Under the pieces are notes generated by a model. It worked only from the letters and a program-made list of their open reading frames with translations, did not search any database and was not told where the DNA came from. A stretch of DNA of 64,000 nt from NCBI RefSeq assembly GCF_900129215.1, contig NZ_FQUQ01000007.1, positions 304,699 through 368,698 of the forward strand. Reading direction: 5' to 3'. Shown piece by piece: positions 18,593-26,433 of the stretch. Position numbers and translations under genes: made by a program. Positions within the stretch are counted from its first letter, which is position 1; every line of letters begins with the position of its first letter. The stretch comes from Pedobacter caeni. GTDB taxonomy: Bacteria > Bacteroidota > Bacteroidia > Sphingobacteriales > Sphingobacteriaceae.

Positions 18593-18928
18593 TTAATTGA
18601 TGAAGGAGTAGGAATGCTTCTTCTCGCCCTCCAATCTTTGTTTTTCCAGCAGGCCACAACGGTGGAACCTGTTGAGACAGAGTTGAACTGTAGCTATACT
18701 GATTTTTACGCCTTCTCTTTTTAGCGTCATCCAAAGCTCTTCCGTATTGATCAGCACCTGTTCGGTATAAAGAAATTCCAGTAATAACCGGTCAAAAGGT
18801 GTCAAATATGATCCTTTGGCATTTTCTGCCCTTAAAAATACCTCTTGTAATTTATCGGAATTGCAGTGATTTTGCTCAATGACTATCCCTTCCCCCTGTA
18901 AATTTAGTCGTTCGTTCTTCATATTCAT
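18593..18928 (-). CDS. short Fur-like winged-helix DNA-binding protein
   Basis: About 111 residues from the ATG at 18928 (alternatives: TTG 18946, ATG 18922). Residues about 40-95 match the N-terminal winged helix of Fur-family regulators: LTPFDRLLLEFLYTEQ, then TEELWMTLKREG and ISIATVQLCLNRFHRCGLLE, equivalent to the Fur ISLATVYRTLNLLEEAGLV recognition region. The metal-binding and dimerisation half of Fur (His-rich C terminus) is absent, since the protein stops about 17 residues after the wing. It is downstream of the sigma/anti-sigma pair on the same strand, with a 174-bp gap. Probable transcription regulator; not a classical metal sensor. Confidence 0.65.
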   Translation of the reverse strand: MNMKNERLNLQGEGIVIEQNHCNSDKLQEVFLRAENAKGSYLTPFDRLLLEFLYTEQVLINTEELWMTLKREGVKISIATVQLCLNRFHRCGLLEKQRLEGEKKHSYSFIN

Positions 18929-19102
18929 ATCAGCTCTTATATACAATTATCATGAAGGCTTCTTTTCCCCTATGTTATTTAGAATAAATTTAAATAATTG
19001 AGCTGAATGAAAAATAATGCAAGTTGAATATTGTTCTGAATAATAAAAAAACAGAAACAGAGGGGCGGTGGGTCGTTTTAAGAAAGAGAAAGGTACGGTT
19101 GA

Positions 19103-19765
19103 CTACAGCAAGTCAAAGTCATGTTTAAGATTCATGACCAAAGCCGGAGGCATATCCATAAGAGCCTGGTTTTCTATGACCAGCAGTTTGTCTTCTTTAA
19201 GTGGATAATAGGCAAGAAGGTATTTTTGTCCTTTTTTCAGAAGGATCTTCCGGCTGCTCTGATGTCCATCGGTTGCCGTGTATAATACCTCCGTATATTT
19301 ATCCTGAGCAGAAGTATTGCTGATCAGGATATTACCTGACAGCTGGATATTGATGTCATTATCCACCAGACTTTGCATTTTAACTTTGCTGTTTGTGCCC
19401 AGCTTCATTAAAATCCCATCAAATTCTTTCTCCAGCAATGGGTAAGAATCATCGGATTGAAAAACCATTTGTTGATTGGGTGGGGCAGCTTCATTTCTGA
19501 AAAATATTAAGCAGCTGCAAATCAATAGCAAACTTGCCGCAACAGCGATCCATATCGTTTGCATTTTGTATTTACGAAAACGGTCTTGTCTTTGGTTTTG
19601 TTCCTGAATCTGCTGCCAGATCCGGGTATTTGAGCCTTCTTCAATACTAACCTCCGATAGGCAATCTTCTTCATTATCCACCCCCTCAAGCCACTGCTGA
19701 TAGGTTGCCCACTCCTCTTTCGAAGCATCACCTGATAAGCATTTTTTTAGTGTTTCGGGGTTCAT
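19103..19765 (-). CDS. short FecR-like anti-sigma factor
   Basis: 220 residues with one transmembrane segment at about 69-88 (TIWIAVAASLLLICSCLIFF). The cytoplasmic N terminus begins with a Leu/Trp-containing helix (ETLKKCLSGDASKEEWATYQQW), typical of FecR-type anti-sigma proteins. The periplasmic part is a reduced, degenerate FecR-like beta region and there is no DUF4974 tail, making it about two thirds of the usual length. It lies 49 bp downstream of an ECF sigma gene, its obvious partner. Likely an inner-membrane inhibitor of that sigma. Confidence 0.72.
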   Translation of the reverse strand: MNPETLKKCLSGDASKEEWATYQQWLEGVDNEEDCLSEVSIEEGSNTRIWQQIQEQNQRQDRFRKYKMQTIWIAVAASLLLICSCLIFFRNEAAPPNQQMVFQSDDSYPLLEKEFDGILMKLGTNSKVKMQSLVDNDINIQLSGNILISNTSAQDKYTEVLYTATDGHQSSRKILLKKGQKYLLAYYPLKEDKLLVIENQALMDMPPALVMNLKHDFDLL

Positions 19766-19814
19766 AATTATAAATTATCATAATAAGGGCTTGTCCCCTA
19801 TTTGTTTACGTCAT

Positions 19815-20366
19815 TTAACTGATTGGATATTGTTCCAGCCCTTTTCGTATGAATTTTAAGGCTTTAGTGAGTTGGTTTTCCACTGTCTTCTCAGAAATCA
19901 ATAGGTTAGAAGCAATCTCCCGATTGTTCAAACCTTCATTACGACTGAGCTCATATACAGCTTTACAACGTTGGGGAAGAAGATTAACCAGTTTATCGAT
20001 CTCTGCCCTCAGAAAAGTATATAATATTTGTTCTTCGGTATGAGAGTCCGTACTATTCTGCCTATTGAGTAATTCATCCATTTTCTTTGTCTTCCGGATT
20101 TCATCACTATAACTTCTTGCAATGCGGAAACGAACCGCACGAACAAGGTAGTTCTCTACGGTTTCTTCCTCCAGAAGAATTTTATCTTTTCGTTGCCAGA
20201 TGGAGGTAAAAACATCCTGCACAAGTCCTTCTGCCCGATAAACATCCCCAAGATATTTATAGGCCAATTGATACAATTTCTTCCAATAGCTTTCATAGAG
20301 ATGAAAGAATGAAGCTTCATCAATTTTGATCTGTCCTTTTGAATGAGATGTAGGTTGTTCTGACAC
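19815..20366 (-). CDS. ECF sigma factor (FecI-like, sigma-70 family)
   Basis: 183 residues starting at a GTG (20366); no ATG is available nearby in frame. Region 2 is seen as FFHLYESYWKKLYQLAYKYLGD followed by AEGLVQDVFTSIWQRKD (split here by length limits), and region 4 as LPQRCKAVYELSRNEGLN with helix-turn-helix REIASNLLISEKTVENQLTK. It directs RNA polymerase to target promoters and is probably held by the anti-sigma encoded next. The exact -7 TAACTTTG lies 21 bases upstream. Targets are unknown; the barrel gene at 16132 is the nearest candidate. Confidence 0.93.
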   Translation of the reverse strand: MSEQPTSHSKGQIKIDEASFFHLYESYWKKLYQLAYKYLGDVYRAEGLVQDVFTSIWQRKDKILLEEETVENYLVRAVRFRIARSYSDEIRKTKKMDELLNRQNSTDSHTEEQILYTFLRAEIDKLVNLLPQRCKAVYELSRNEGLNNREIASNLLISEKTVENQLTKALKFIRKGLEQYPIS

Positions 20367-20387
20367 GATTTACGTTGATTAAGGAGG

Positions 20388-20395
20388 CAAAGTTA
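20388..20395 (-). promoter_or_regulatory. -7 element for ECF sigma gene
   Basis: On the minus strand TAACTTTG matches TAnnTTTG exactly and is followed by GCCTCCTT and the GTG start at 20366. A TTTA lies about 18 bases further upstream in the -33 position. Confidence 0.55.
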
Positions 20396-20452
20396 ACATA
20401 ATTTAGAATGATTAAAGATTAGGAGGAAAAGAATAGCATGAAAATGTGATCT

Positions 20453-20486
20453 GATACCGGTCGTTTTGTCCGATATCGAACGTTTT
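20453..20486 (+). promoter_or_regulatory. two tandem 15-bp repeats, candidate activator (UAS) sites
   Basis: GATACCGGTCGTTTT (20453-20467) and GATATCGAACGTTTT (20472-20486) match at 12 of 15 positions, offset 19 bp. The second contains the palindrome CGATATCG. They lie about 75-105 bases before the predicted sigma-54 start, the usual distance for an NtrC-type activator. The NtrC-type regulator encoded in this operon is the natural candidate. Confidence 0.5.
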
Positions 20487-20533
20487 TTATTTGACGAAAA
20501 TATGTATGTGTTTGTTTTTCAGTTGATTGTGTG

Positions 20534-20549
20534 TGGCATATCCTTTGGA
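20534..20549 (+). promoter_or_regulatory. candidate sigma-54 promoter of exporter operon
   Basis: TGGCATATCCTTTGGA fits TGGCACG-N4-TTGCW with correct spacing; the -24 GG is present, and the -12 element is TTGG instead of TTGC. The predicted start is about 20560, 11 bases before the ATG at 20571. Support comes from context: the operon's own regulator is a sigma-54 activator. Confidence 0.5.
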
Positions 20550-20570
20550 TATCCCAATCAAAATATTACA

Positions 20571-21818
20571 ATGGACAAAAATATCGAACAACAGGTTTTA
20601 TCAGGAAAGAGAAAGAAAAGTATGCGCTATATTTTTTCAGGATTGGTTCTGTTGATCATGATCATTTTTGTCATACGGTATAGCCTGAGCTCCAGCCTCA
20701 GACAATCTGAAATTACAACGGGAGTTGTCAGTCGGGGAAATATTGAAAACACCATTAATGCTTCCGGAGAAGTATTGCCCGAATTCGAGGAGGTGATCAG
20801 TAGTCCTATTGCTGCTTCGGTCCAGAAGGTATTGTTGGATGCGGGGAGTAAGATTCAGGCTGGACAGTCGATTTTGATGTTGGATAAATCAGCTGCTCAA
20901 ATGGAATATGAAAAACTGAAGTTTCAATTGGAAGCCAAGCAAAATGACATTCGTAAAATAAAGCTGGAGCTGGATAAAAGTTTTTATGATATAAAATCGA
21001 ACAATAACATTAAGCAGTTGCGGATCAATAGCCTTAAGGCTTCAGTCGAAAATGCGAATAGGCTGTTAAAGGCCGGTGGAGGTACCCGGGAAGATGTCGA
21101 ACAGGCCGAACTGAACCTTAAGGTTGCTCAACTGGAAAAACAACAACTGGAGAATGAGATCATCAGCAAACAGCAAAGTATGCGGCTTCAGATGAAAGAA
21201 GTAGATCTGGCAGCAAGTATCCAGCAAAATGATCTGGAAGTTCTTGACCGCAAACTTAAACAAGCGAACATCCAGGCCAGCCGGAATGGAGTGGTGACCT
21301 GGGTAAATAAAAATATTGGAGCTGCAGTTCAGCCAGGAGAAGTATTGGCCAGGATTGCAGATCTGTCTGGATTTAAGGTGAAAGGAACAATTTCAGATCA
21401 TAATATTGACCTCCTCAGGGCAGGGATGGTTGCAATTATACGCATCGGAGAGACACAGGTTAGAGGAAAAGTGATCAACATTTATCCATCTGTTCAAAAT
21501 GCAACAGTATCATTTGATATCAAGCCAGATGACAGTAACCATAAACTTTTCAGGCCTAACTTAAAAGCAGATGTTTTCCTGGTTACTGATCAGCATGAAC
21601 AAGTGTTAAGGGTAGACAATGGGCCCGCTTTTCAGGGGACACCTTCCCAGTATATTTATGTGCTGAAGGATGGCCTTGCCAGCCGGAAGCTGGTACAGAT
21701 TGGATTGAGCAATTTTGATTATGTTGAGCTGAAGGACCAGGTGAAGGAAGGTGATGTGATCATTACCTCAGATATGAAAGAGTTTAAGAACAGCAGCCAG
21801 ATTACCATTAAAAAATAA
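20571..21818 (+). CDS. HlyD/MacA-type periplasmic adaptor of ABC exporter
   Basis: 415 residues from the ATG at 20571; the open frame reaches back to 20466 but that region holds the promoter signals. One N-terminal membrane anchor (about 19-36, YIFSGLVLLIMIIFVI), a lipoyl-like hairpin (NTINASGEVLPEFEEVISSP and a matching half at about 245-275), a long coiled coil between (about 115-235), then beta-barrel domains. It links the inner-membrane MacB-type ABC parts to the TolC-like channel. First gene of a seven-gene block with short gaps. Confidence 0.92.
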   Translation: MDKNIEQQVLSGKRKKSMRYIFSGLVLLIMIIFVIRYSLSSSLRQSEITTGVVSRGNIENTINASGEVLPEFEEVISSPIAASVQKVLLDAGSKIQAGQSILMLDKSAAQMEYEKLKFQLEAKQNDIRKIKLELDKSFYDIKSNNNIKQLRINSLKASVENANRLLKAGGGTREDVEQAELNLKVAQLEKQQLENEIISKQQSMRLQMKEVDLAASIQQNDLEVLDRKLKQANIQASRNGVVTWVNKNIGAAVQPGEVLARIADLSGFKVKGTISDHNIDLLRAGMVAIIRIGETQVRGKVINIYPSVQNATVSFDIKPDDSNHKLFRPNLKADVFLVTDQHEQVLRVDNGPAFQGTPSQYIYVLKDGLASRKLVQIGLSNFDYVELKDQVKEGDVIITSDMKEFKNSSQITIKK

Positions 21819-21825
21819 GGCAAAG

Positions 21826-23283
21826 ATGAGCAACTATTATACCTTCCTTGTGATGCTTTTCGCTTGTCTGTTTAACCAGGCCATTGCGCAGTCAGATACA
21901 CTCAGGCTTAATTTAACTGAAGTGGTGGCCATGGCGAAAGAGAAGTCTATCGCCGCTAAACAGGCTGCTACCTTAAAAGAAACACGCTATTGGGAATGGA
22001 TGACTTACAGATCTAATTATCAGCCTCAGCTTTCTTTAAAAGGAACCTTGCCAGGATATAGCAAATCGTCTATTGCGGTTCAGCAACCAGACGGAACGAT
22101 TGATTTCCGCCAGGTCCGCAACAACAATTCTTCATTAGACCTTTCTTTCAGTCAGCAAATTACACAGACAGGAGGGACCATCTTTGGAACAACTTCCTTG
22201 CAACGCTTTGATGATTTTGACCGGAATACTACGATTTATAACGGGGTTCCTTATGGCATTGGATATGCACAGCCTCTATTTCAGTTTAATACCCTGAAAT
22301 GGGACCGCAGAATTGCGCCATTAAAGTATAATGAGAGCCAGCAAGCCTATATTGAATCAATGGAGCAGATTTCTATTAATGCCAGCAATTATTTCTTTGA
22401 GTTGTTATTGGCACAAGTTGACCTGCAAATCGCTGAAACGAACCGCAGGAATACCGCTGCGATCCAGCAAATTGCGAATACCAAATTTGAGATGGGTAAA
22501 GTCTCGAAAAATGAGATCCTTCAGTTGCAGCTGGAAGCCTTAAAGGCAGAGAAAGCGGTAGGAATTGCAAAGCGGGATATGGAGGTCGCTACTTATAACC
22601 TTAAAAGTTATACGGGGCTGCAAAGCAGTGATCAGATCAGGCTTTCTTTACCAGCAGCCAGCATCGCCATGAAAGTTGTTGCTGAGAAAGCATTGGCTGA
22701 AGCTTTTCAAAACCGTTCGGATGCGATCGCTTTTGGCAGACGTTTGGAAGAAGCCAGACGGGATGTGGCAAAAGCCAAAGGGGATAATGGGCTGAATGCT
22801 TCTTTAAATGCCAAACTTGGCTTCTCAAAAAGCGGAAGGAACATCAGTAGTGTGTACCAGAGTCCAAAAGATCAGCAATTACTGGAGCTTACACTGGAAA
22901 TTCCGATTCTGGATTGGGGCAGGCAGAAGTCAAGGAAGAAAACGGCATTGGCAAATCAGCAGTTTACCCAGTATTCCGTAGAGCAGGACAAACAAAACTT
23001 TACACAAAAGATCATTACAGAGGTCAATTTGTTCGAGATGATGAAAGATCAGATTGCCTTAAATGCTAAAGCAGAGCAGATCGCTTCGGAGAAATATCTG
23101 ATTGCAAAAGAACGATACGTTCTTGGAAACCTCAGCATAACAGATCTGAGTATTGCCTTCCAGGAAAACGATCAGGCGAAACGGGATTATATCAATTCTT
23201 TACGTGATTTTTGGGCTGCATATTACCAGTTGCGCTACCTGTCGCTTTACGATTTTGAGAAAAATGAGAAGATAAAAATATAA
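21826..23283 (+). CDS. TolC-family outer-membrane efflux channel
   Basis: 485 residues with a signal peptide (LFNQAIAQS) and two OEP repeats of long helices with short strands, e.g. ALAEAFQNRSDAIAFGRRLE and LIAKERYVLGNLSITDLSIA. The trimeric channel spans the outer membrane and periplasm. It starts 7 bp after the adaptor stop and 12 bp before the ABC ATPase, so the whole tripartite exporter is encoded together. Confidence 0.93.
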   Translation: MSNYYTFLVMLFACLFNQAIAQSDTLRLNLTEVVAMAKEKSIAAKQAATLKETRYWEWMTYRSNYQPQLSLKGTLPGYSKSSIAVQQPDGTIDFRQVRNNNSSLDLSFSQQITQTGGTIFGTTSLQRFDDFDRNTTIYNGVPYGIGYAQPLFQFNTLKWDRRIAPLKYNESQQAYIESMEQISINASNYFFELLLAQVDLQIAETNRRNTAAIQQIANTKFEMGKVSKNEILQLQLEALKAEKAVGIAKRDMEVATYNLKSYTGLQSSDQIRLSLPAASIAMKVVAEKALAEAFQNRSDAIAFGRRLEEARRDVAKAKGDNGLNASLNAKLGFSKSGRNISSVYQSPKDQQLLELTLEIPILDWGRQKSRKKTALANQQFTQYSVEQDKQNFTQKIITEVNLFEMMKDQIALNAKAEQIASEKYLIAKERYVLGNLSITDLSIAFQENDQAKRDYINSLRDFWAAYYQLRYLSLYDFEKNEKIKI

Positions 23284-23295
23284 CATACATAGGAT

Positions 23296-23961
23296 ATGAT
23301 ACAATTAAAAAACATTGAGAAGGTTTACCGTACAGATACGGTAGAAACACAGGCATTAAATAACATTAGTCTCCAGGTAGAGAAGGGAGAGTTTTTATCC
23401 ATCATGGGGCCTTCAGGATGTGGTAAAAGTACTTTGCTCAATTTAATGGGGCTTTTAGATGCTCCCTCTAAGGGAGAAGTACTGATCGCAAGTCAGCAGA
23501 CCCTTCAGTTAAATGACCGGAAGCTGGCTCATTTCAGGAATAGTAAAATCGGGTTTATTTTCCAGAGCTACCATTTGATCAATGACCTTCAGGTGCTGGA
23601 CAATGTGGAGCTCCCACTGCTGTACAGGAACTCAAGCGCCAAAGAGCGAAAAATATTAGCACTGGAAGCATTGGAAAAAGTTGGATTGAGCAATAGGGTG
23701 AAGCATTTTCCAACACAATTGTCGGGCGGACAAAAACAAAGGGTGGCTATTGCCAGAGCAATTGTAGGTAAGCCGGAAATCATTCTTGCAGATGAACCTA
23801 CGGGAAATCTGGACAGTGCCATGGGAAATGAGATCATGAACATTTTGCTGGAATTGAACCGGGTGGATGGAACAACAATCGTTATGGTTACCCATGATCC
23901 GAATATGGCTCAGAAGACCCACCGTTTGCTGCGTTTATTTGATGGATCACAAGTTCAATAA
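23296..23961 (+). CDS. ABC transporter ATPase (MacB/LolD type)
   Basis: 221 residues with all nucleotide-binding motifs: Walker A GPSGCGKST, Q-loop FIFQSYHLI, signature LSGGQKQR, Walker B IILADEPTGNLD and H-loop VTHD. This subfamily drives mechanotransmission by FtsX-type permeases and does not itself translocate small substrates through the membrane. Its permeases are the next two genes. Confidence 0.96.
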   Translation: MIQLKNIEKVYRTDTVETQALNNISLQVEKGEFLSIMGPSGCGKSTLLNLMGLLDAPSKGEVLIASQQTLQLNDRKLAHFRNSKIGFIFQSYHLINDLQVLDNVELPLLYRNSSAKERKILALEALEKVGLSNRVKHFPTQLSGGQKQRVAIARAIVGKPEIILADEPTGNLDSAMGNEIMNILLELNRVDGTTIVMVTHDPNMAQKTHRLLRLFDGSQVQ

Positions 23962-23970
23962 AGGATATAT

Positions 23971-25212
23971 ATGTTAAAGAATTACTTTAAAATCGCTATT
24001 GCGGTACTGAAGAGAAGAAAATTCTTCACCTTCATCAGTTTATTCGGGATTAGCTTGACGCTAACTATTCTTATTGTGCTGAGTGCTTTTCTGGATGTGA
24101 TGCTGAGTCCAGCCTATCCGGATGTGAAGCGCTCCAGGGAATTGTTTATTAGTCGGGTGGTGTTAAAATCTGATAAGGGAAATTATACTTCTCAAAGTCC
24201 CTCCAGCCTATACTTTATCAAAAACTTTGTGTCTACAATGAAGCGCCCTGAGAAAATAGCTGTTCATACCGGGAGGAATACGACTAATGCCTATCAGAAT
24301 AATAAAAAAATGGAAGTTGAACTGATGTACACCAATGTTCCTTTCTGGGAAGTTTACGAATTTGATTTTATAGAGGGAAAACCATTTAACGGACAGGATT
24401 TAGAAAATGTGGCTCAGGTCGCTGTAATTTCTGAGGATACCCGAGCTAAGTATTTTGGGGAGAGCAGCTCTGCTTTGGGAAGATATGTAGAAGCGAATAA
24501 TATAAAATATCGGGTAATTGGGGTGGTGAAAAATGTACCGGCAACCATGATATATGCCAATTCAGATGTTTATCTTCCTTATACACTGGATAAAGCAAAT
24601 CTTGATGGAACCTCTATCATGGGGGATTACCTGGTCACCCTACTGGCAAAATCTACGGCGGATTTGCCTTTGATCAAAGAAGAGTATCAACAGCTGCTAA
24701 AGAAAGTCCCACATCCGGAGAAAAATCAGGAGCTCCTTTTGAGCAAGACAAATAGCTATCTGGAGAGCTTTACAGAGCAGGTCTTCGGTAATGTAGGGGA
24801 CTCCGGAAAAACGCGTTTTTTCCTGATGATTGGTGTTTTCGTATTTCTCTTTATGTTGCTCCCAACCATTAACCTTGTCAACATCAATGTAAGTAGAATC
24901 ATGGAGCGGTCTTCGGAAATTGGGGTCAGAAAAGCGTTTGGTGCTTCCAGCAGGACTTTAGTCGGACAGTTTATCGTGGAAAACATGATTCTGACGGTAT
25001 TGGGTGGTGTCTTAGGAATCCTTTTGTCCTTTGTCATCATTTCCATATTGAATGCCAGTGGGCTGATTGCTCATATGAATTTAGTCATCAACCTAACCGT
25101 ATTGGGTTATAGCCTGCTCGCCTGTTTGGTGTTCGGTTTGATGTCTGGGGTTTATCCCGCCTGGAGAATGTCTAAACTAAACGTTGTTACCGCGTTAAAA
25201 GCCAATAATTAA
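23971..25212 (+). CDS. FtsX/MacB-type ABC permease, first of two
   Basis: 413 residues: N-terminal transmembrane helix (about 18-41), a large periplasmic MacB_PCD domain, then three C-terminal helices (about 275-295, 325-350, 365-390) with the FtsX block SSEIGVRKAFGASSRTLVGQ. It should pair with the second permease as a heterodimer powered by the upstream ATPase. The 9-bp gap from the ATPase shows cotranscription. Confidence 0.93.
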   Translation: MLKNYFKIAIAVLKRRKFFTFISLFGISLTLTILIVLSAFLDVMLSPAYPDVKRSRELFISRVVLKSDKGNYTSQSPSSLYFIKNFVSTMKRPEKIAVHTGRNTTNAYQNNKKMEVELMYTNVPFWEVYEFDFIEGKPFNGQDLENVAQVAVISEDTRAKYFGESSSALGRYVEANNIKYRVIGVVKNVPATMIYANSDVYLPYTLDKANLDGTSIMGDYLVTLLAKSTADLPLIKEEYQQLLKKVPHPEKNQELLLSKTNSYLESFTEQVFGNVGDSGKTRFFLMIGVFVFLFMLLPTINLVNINVSRIMERSSEIGVRKAFGASSRTLVGQFIVENMILTVLGGVLGILLSFVIISILNASGLIAHMNLVINLTVLGYSLLACLVFGLMSGVYPAWRMSKLNVVTALKANN

Positions 25213-25223
25213 AATATAAAGAT

Positions 25224-26399
25224 ATGCTTAAGCATTTATTCAAATTGATCTGGAACAAAAAGAAGGAGAATTTCCTGTTAATTTCAGAGATCCTGATTTC
25301 CTTTATGGTCATCTTCGCTGTGTTTACCCTATTGGTGCATAATTATCGGAATTACAAGATTCCAAGAGGCTTTGACTATGAGCAGGTGTGGTCGGTAAGT
25401 CTGGGCGAACTGAGCGGGAGCAAAGACAAGGATTCTGTCATGTTGATGCATAAGAACTTAAGGAACACACTAAAAAGTCTTCCTTTGATAAAAGACCTGA
25501 CGCTGAGTTCGTCTAACGTGCCATTTTCAAATAGCATGTACCGTACGACAGTCAGTTATAAGGGAAAAGAAGCTCACACGGATATTTTTCATGGAGAAAT
25601 TTCCTATGAGGAGGTCCTGCGTGTGCAGCTTCTTTCGGGAAGGTGGTTTTCTGAAGATGATAATGCTGCTGCAAAAAGAAACATCGTTATCAATGAACTA
25701 ACGCAGGAGCGGTTGTTTGGATCAGGCGCCGCTTTAGGAAAGATCATTTCGATGGGTGGAGAAGACTTAAAGGTGATTGGGGTAGCAAAGGACTTTAAAG
25801 ATCAGGGCGATTTTAAAGCTCCCACTCCAGCTATTTTTCTCCGCATTGATACTTCTAATATACGAGATGCCAGTACGATACTGATCAGGGTAGGAGCAGG
25901 TGCAGATGCCACATTTGAAGGGAAAGTCTATAAACTGATCGCTTCTACTGTAAAAAGTTCCAATCTGGAAATCAAGCATTTGTCGGACCTCAGGAAGAAT
26001 AAAAACAAAGAAACCACTATTCCCATGATGATCTTTTTTATTGTTGCCGGATTTCTGATTTTTAATGTGGCACTCGGAATATTTGGTGTGTTGTGGTATA
26101 ACATTAATAAAAGACGGGGCGAAATTGGGTTAAGAAGGGCGATTGGGGCAACAGCATCTTCGGTTTCAGGGCAATTGGTGGGTGAAGCAATGGTTCTGGC
26201 TACTTTTTCTCTGATCATTGGTTCCTTTTTCGCCATTCAGTTTCCATTGCTTAACGTTTTTGATCTTCCTGCATCTGTTTACCTGACCGCACAATTTCTT
26301 GCCACCGTATTTATTTATTTGCTGGTGGTGGTGTGTGCTTTTTATCCAGGGAAACAAGCTGCGGCAATTTATCCTGCTGTTGTATTACATGAAGAATAA
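25224..26399 (+). CDS. FtsX/MacB-type ABC permease, second of two
   Basis: 391 residues with the same topology as its neighbour: N-terminal helix, periplasmic MacB_PCD domain and three C-terminal helices, with the block RRGEIGLRRAIGATASSVSG. The two permeases differ strongly in sequence, so a heterodimer is likely. 11 bp after the first permease and 34 bp before the response regulator gene. Confidence 0.93.
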   Translation: MLKHLFKLIWNKKKENFLLISEILISFMVIFAVFTLLVHNYRNYKIPRGFDYEQVWSVSLGELSGSKDKDSVMLMHKNLRNTLKSLPLIKDLTLSSSNVPFSNSMYRTTVSYKGKEAHTDIFHGEISYEEVLRVQLLSGRWFSEDDNAAAKRNIVINELTQERLFGSGAALGKIISMGGEDLKVIGVAKDFKDQGDFKAPTPAIFLRIDTSNIRDASTILIRVGAGADATFEGKVYKLIASTVKSSNLEIKHLSDLRKNKNKETTIPMMIFFIVAGFLIFNVALGIFGVLWYNINKRRGEIGLRRAIGATASSVSGQLVGEAMVLATFSLIIGSFFAIQFPLLNVFDLPASVYLTAQFLATVFIYLLVVVCAFYPGKQAAAIYPAVVLHEE

Positions 26400-26433
26400 A
26401 GATACTTTTGAAATGCCCTTAATACCATAACAG

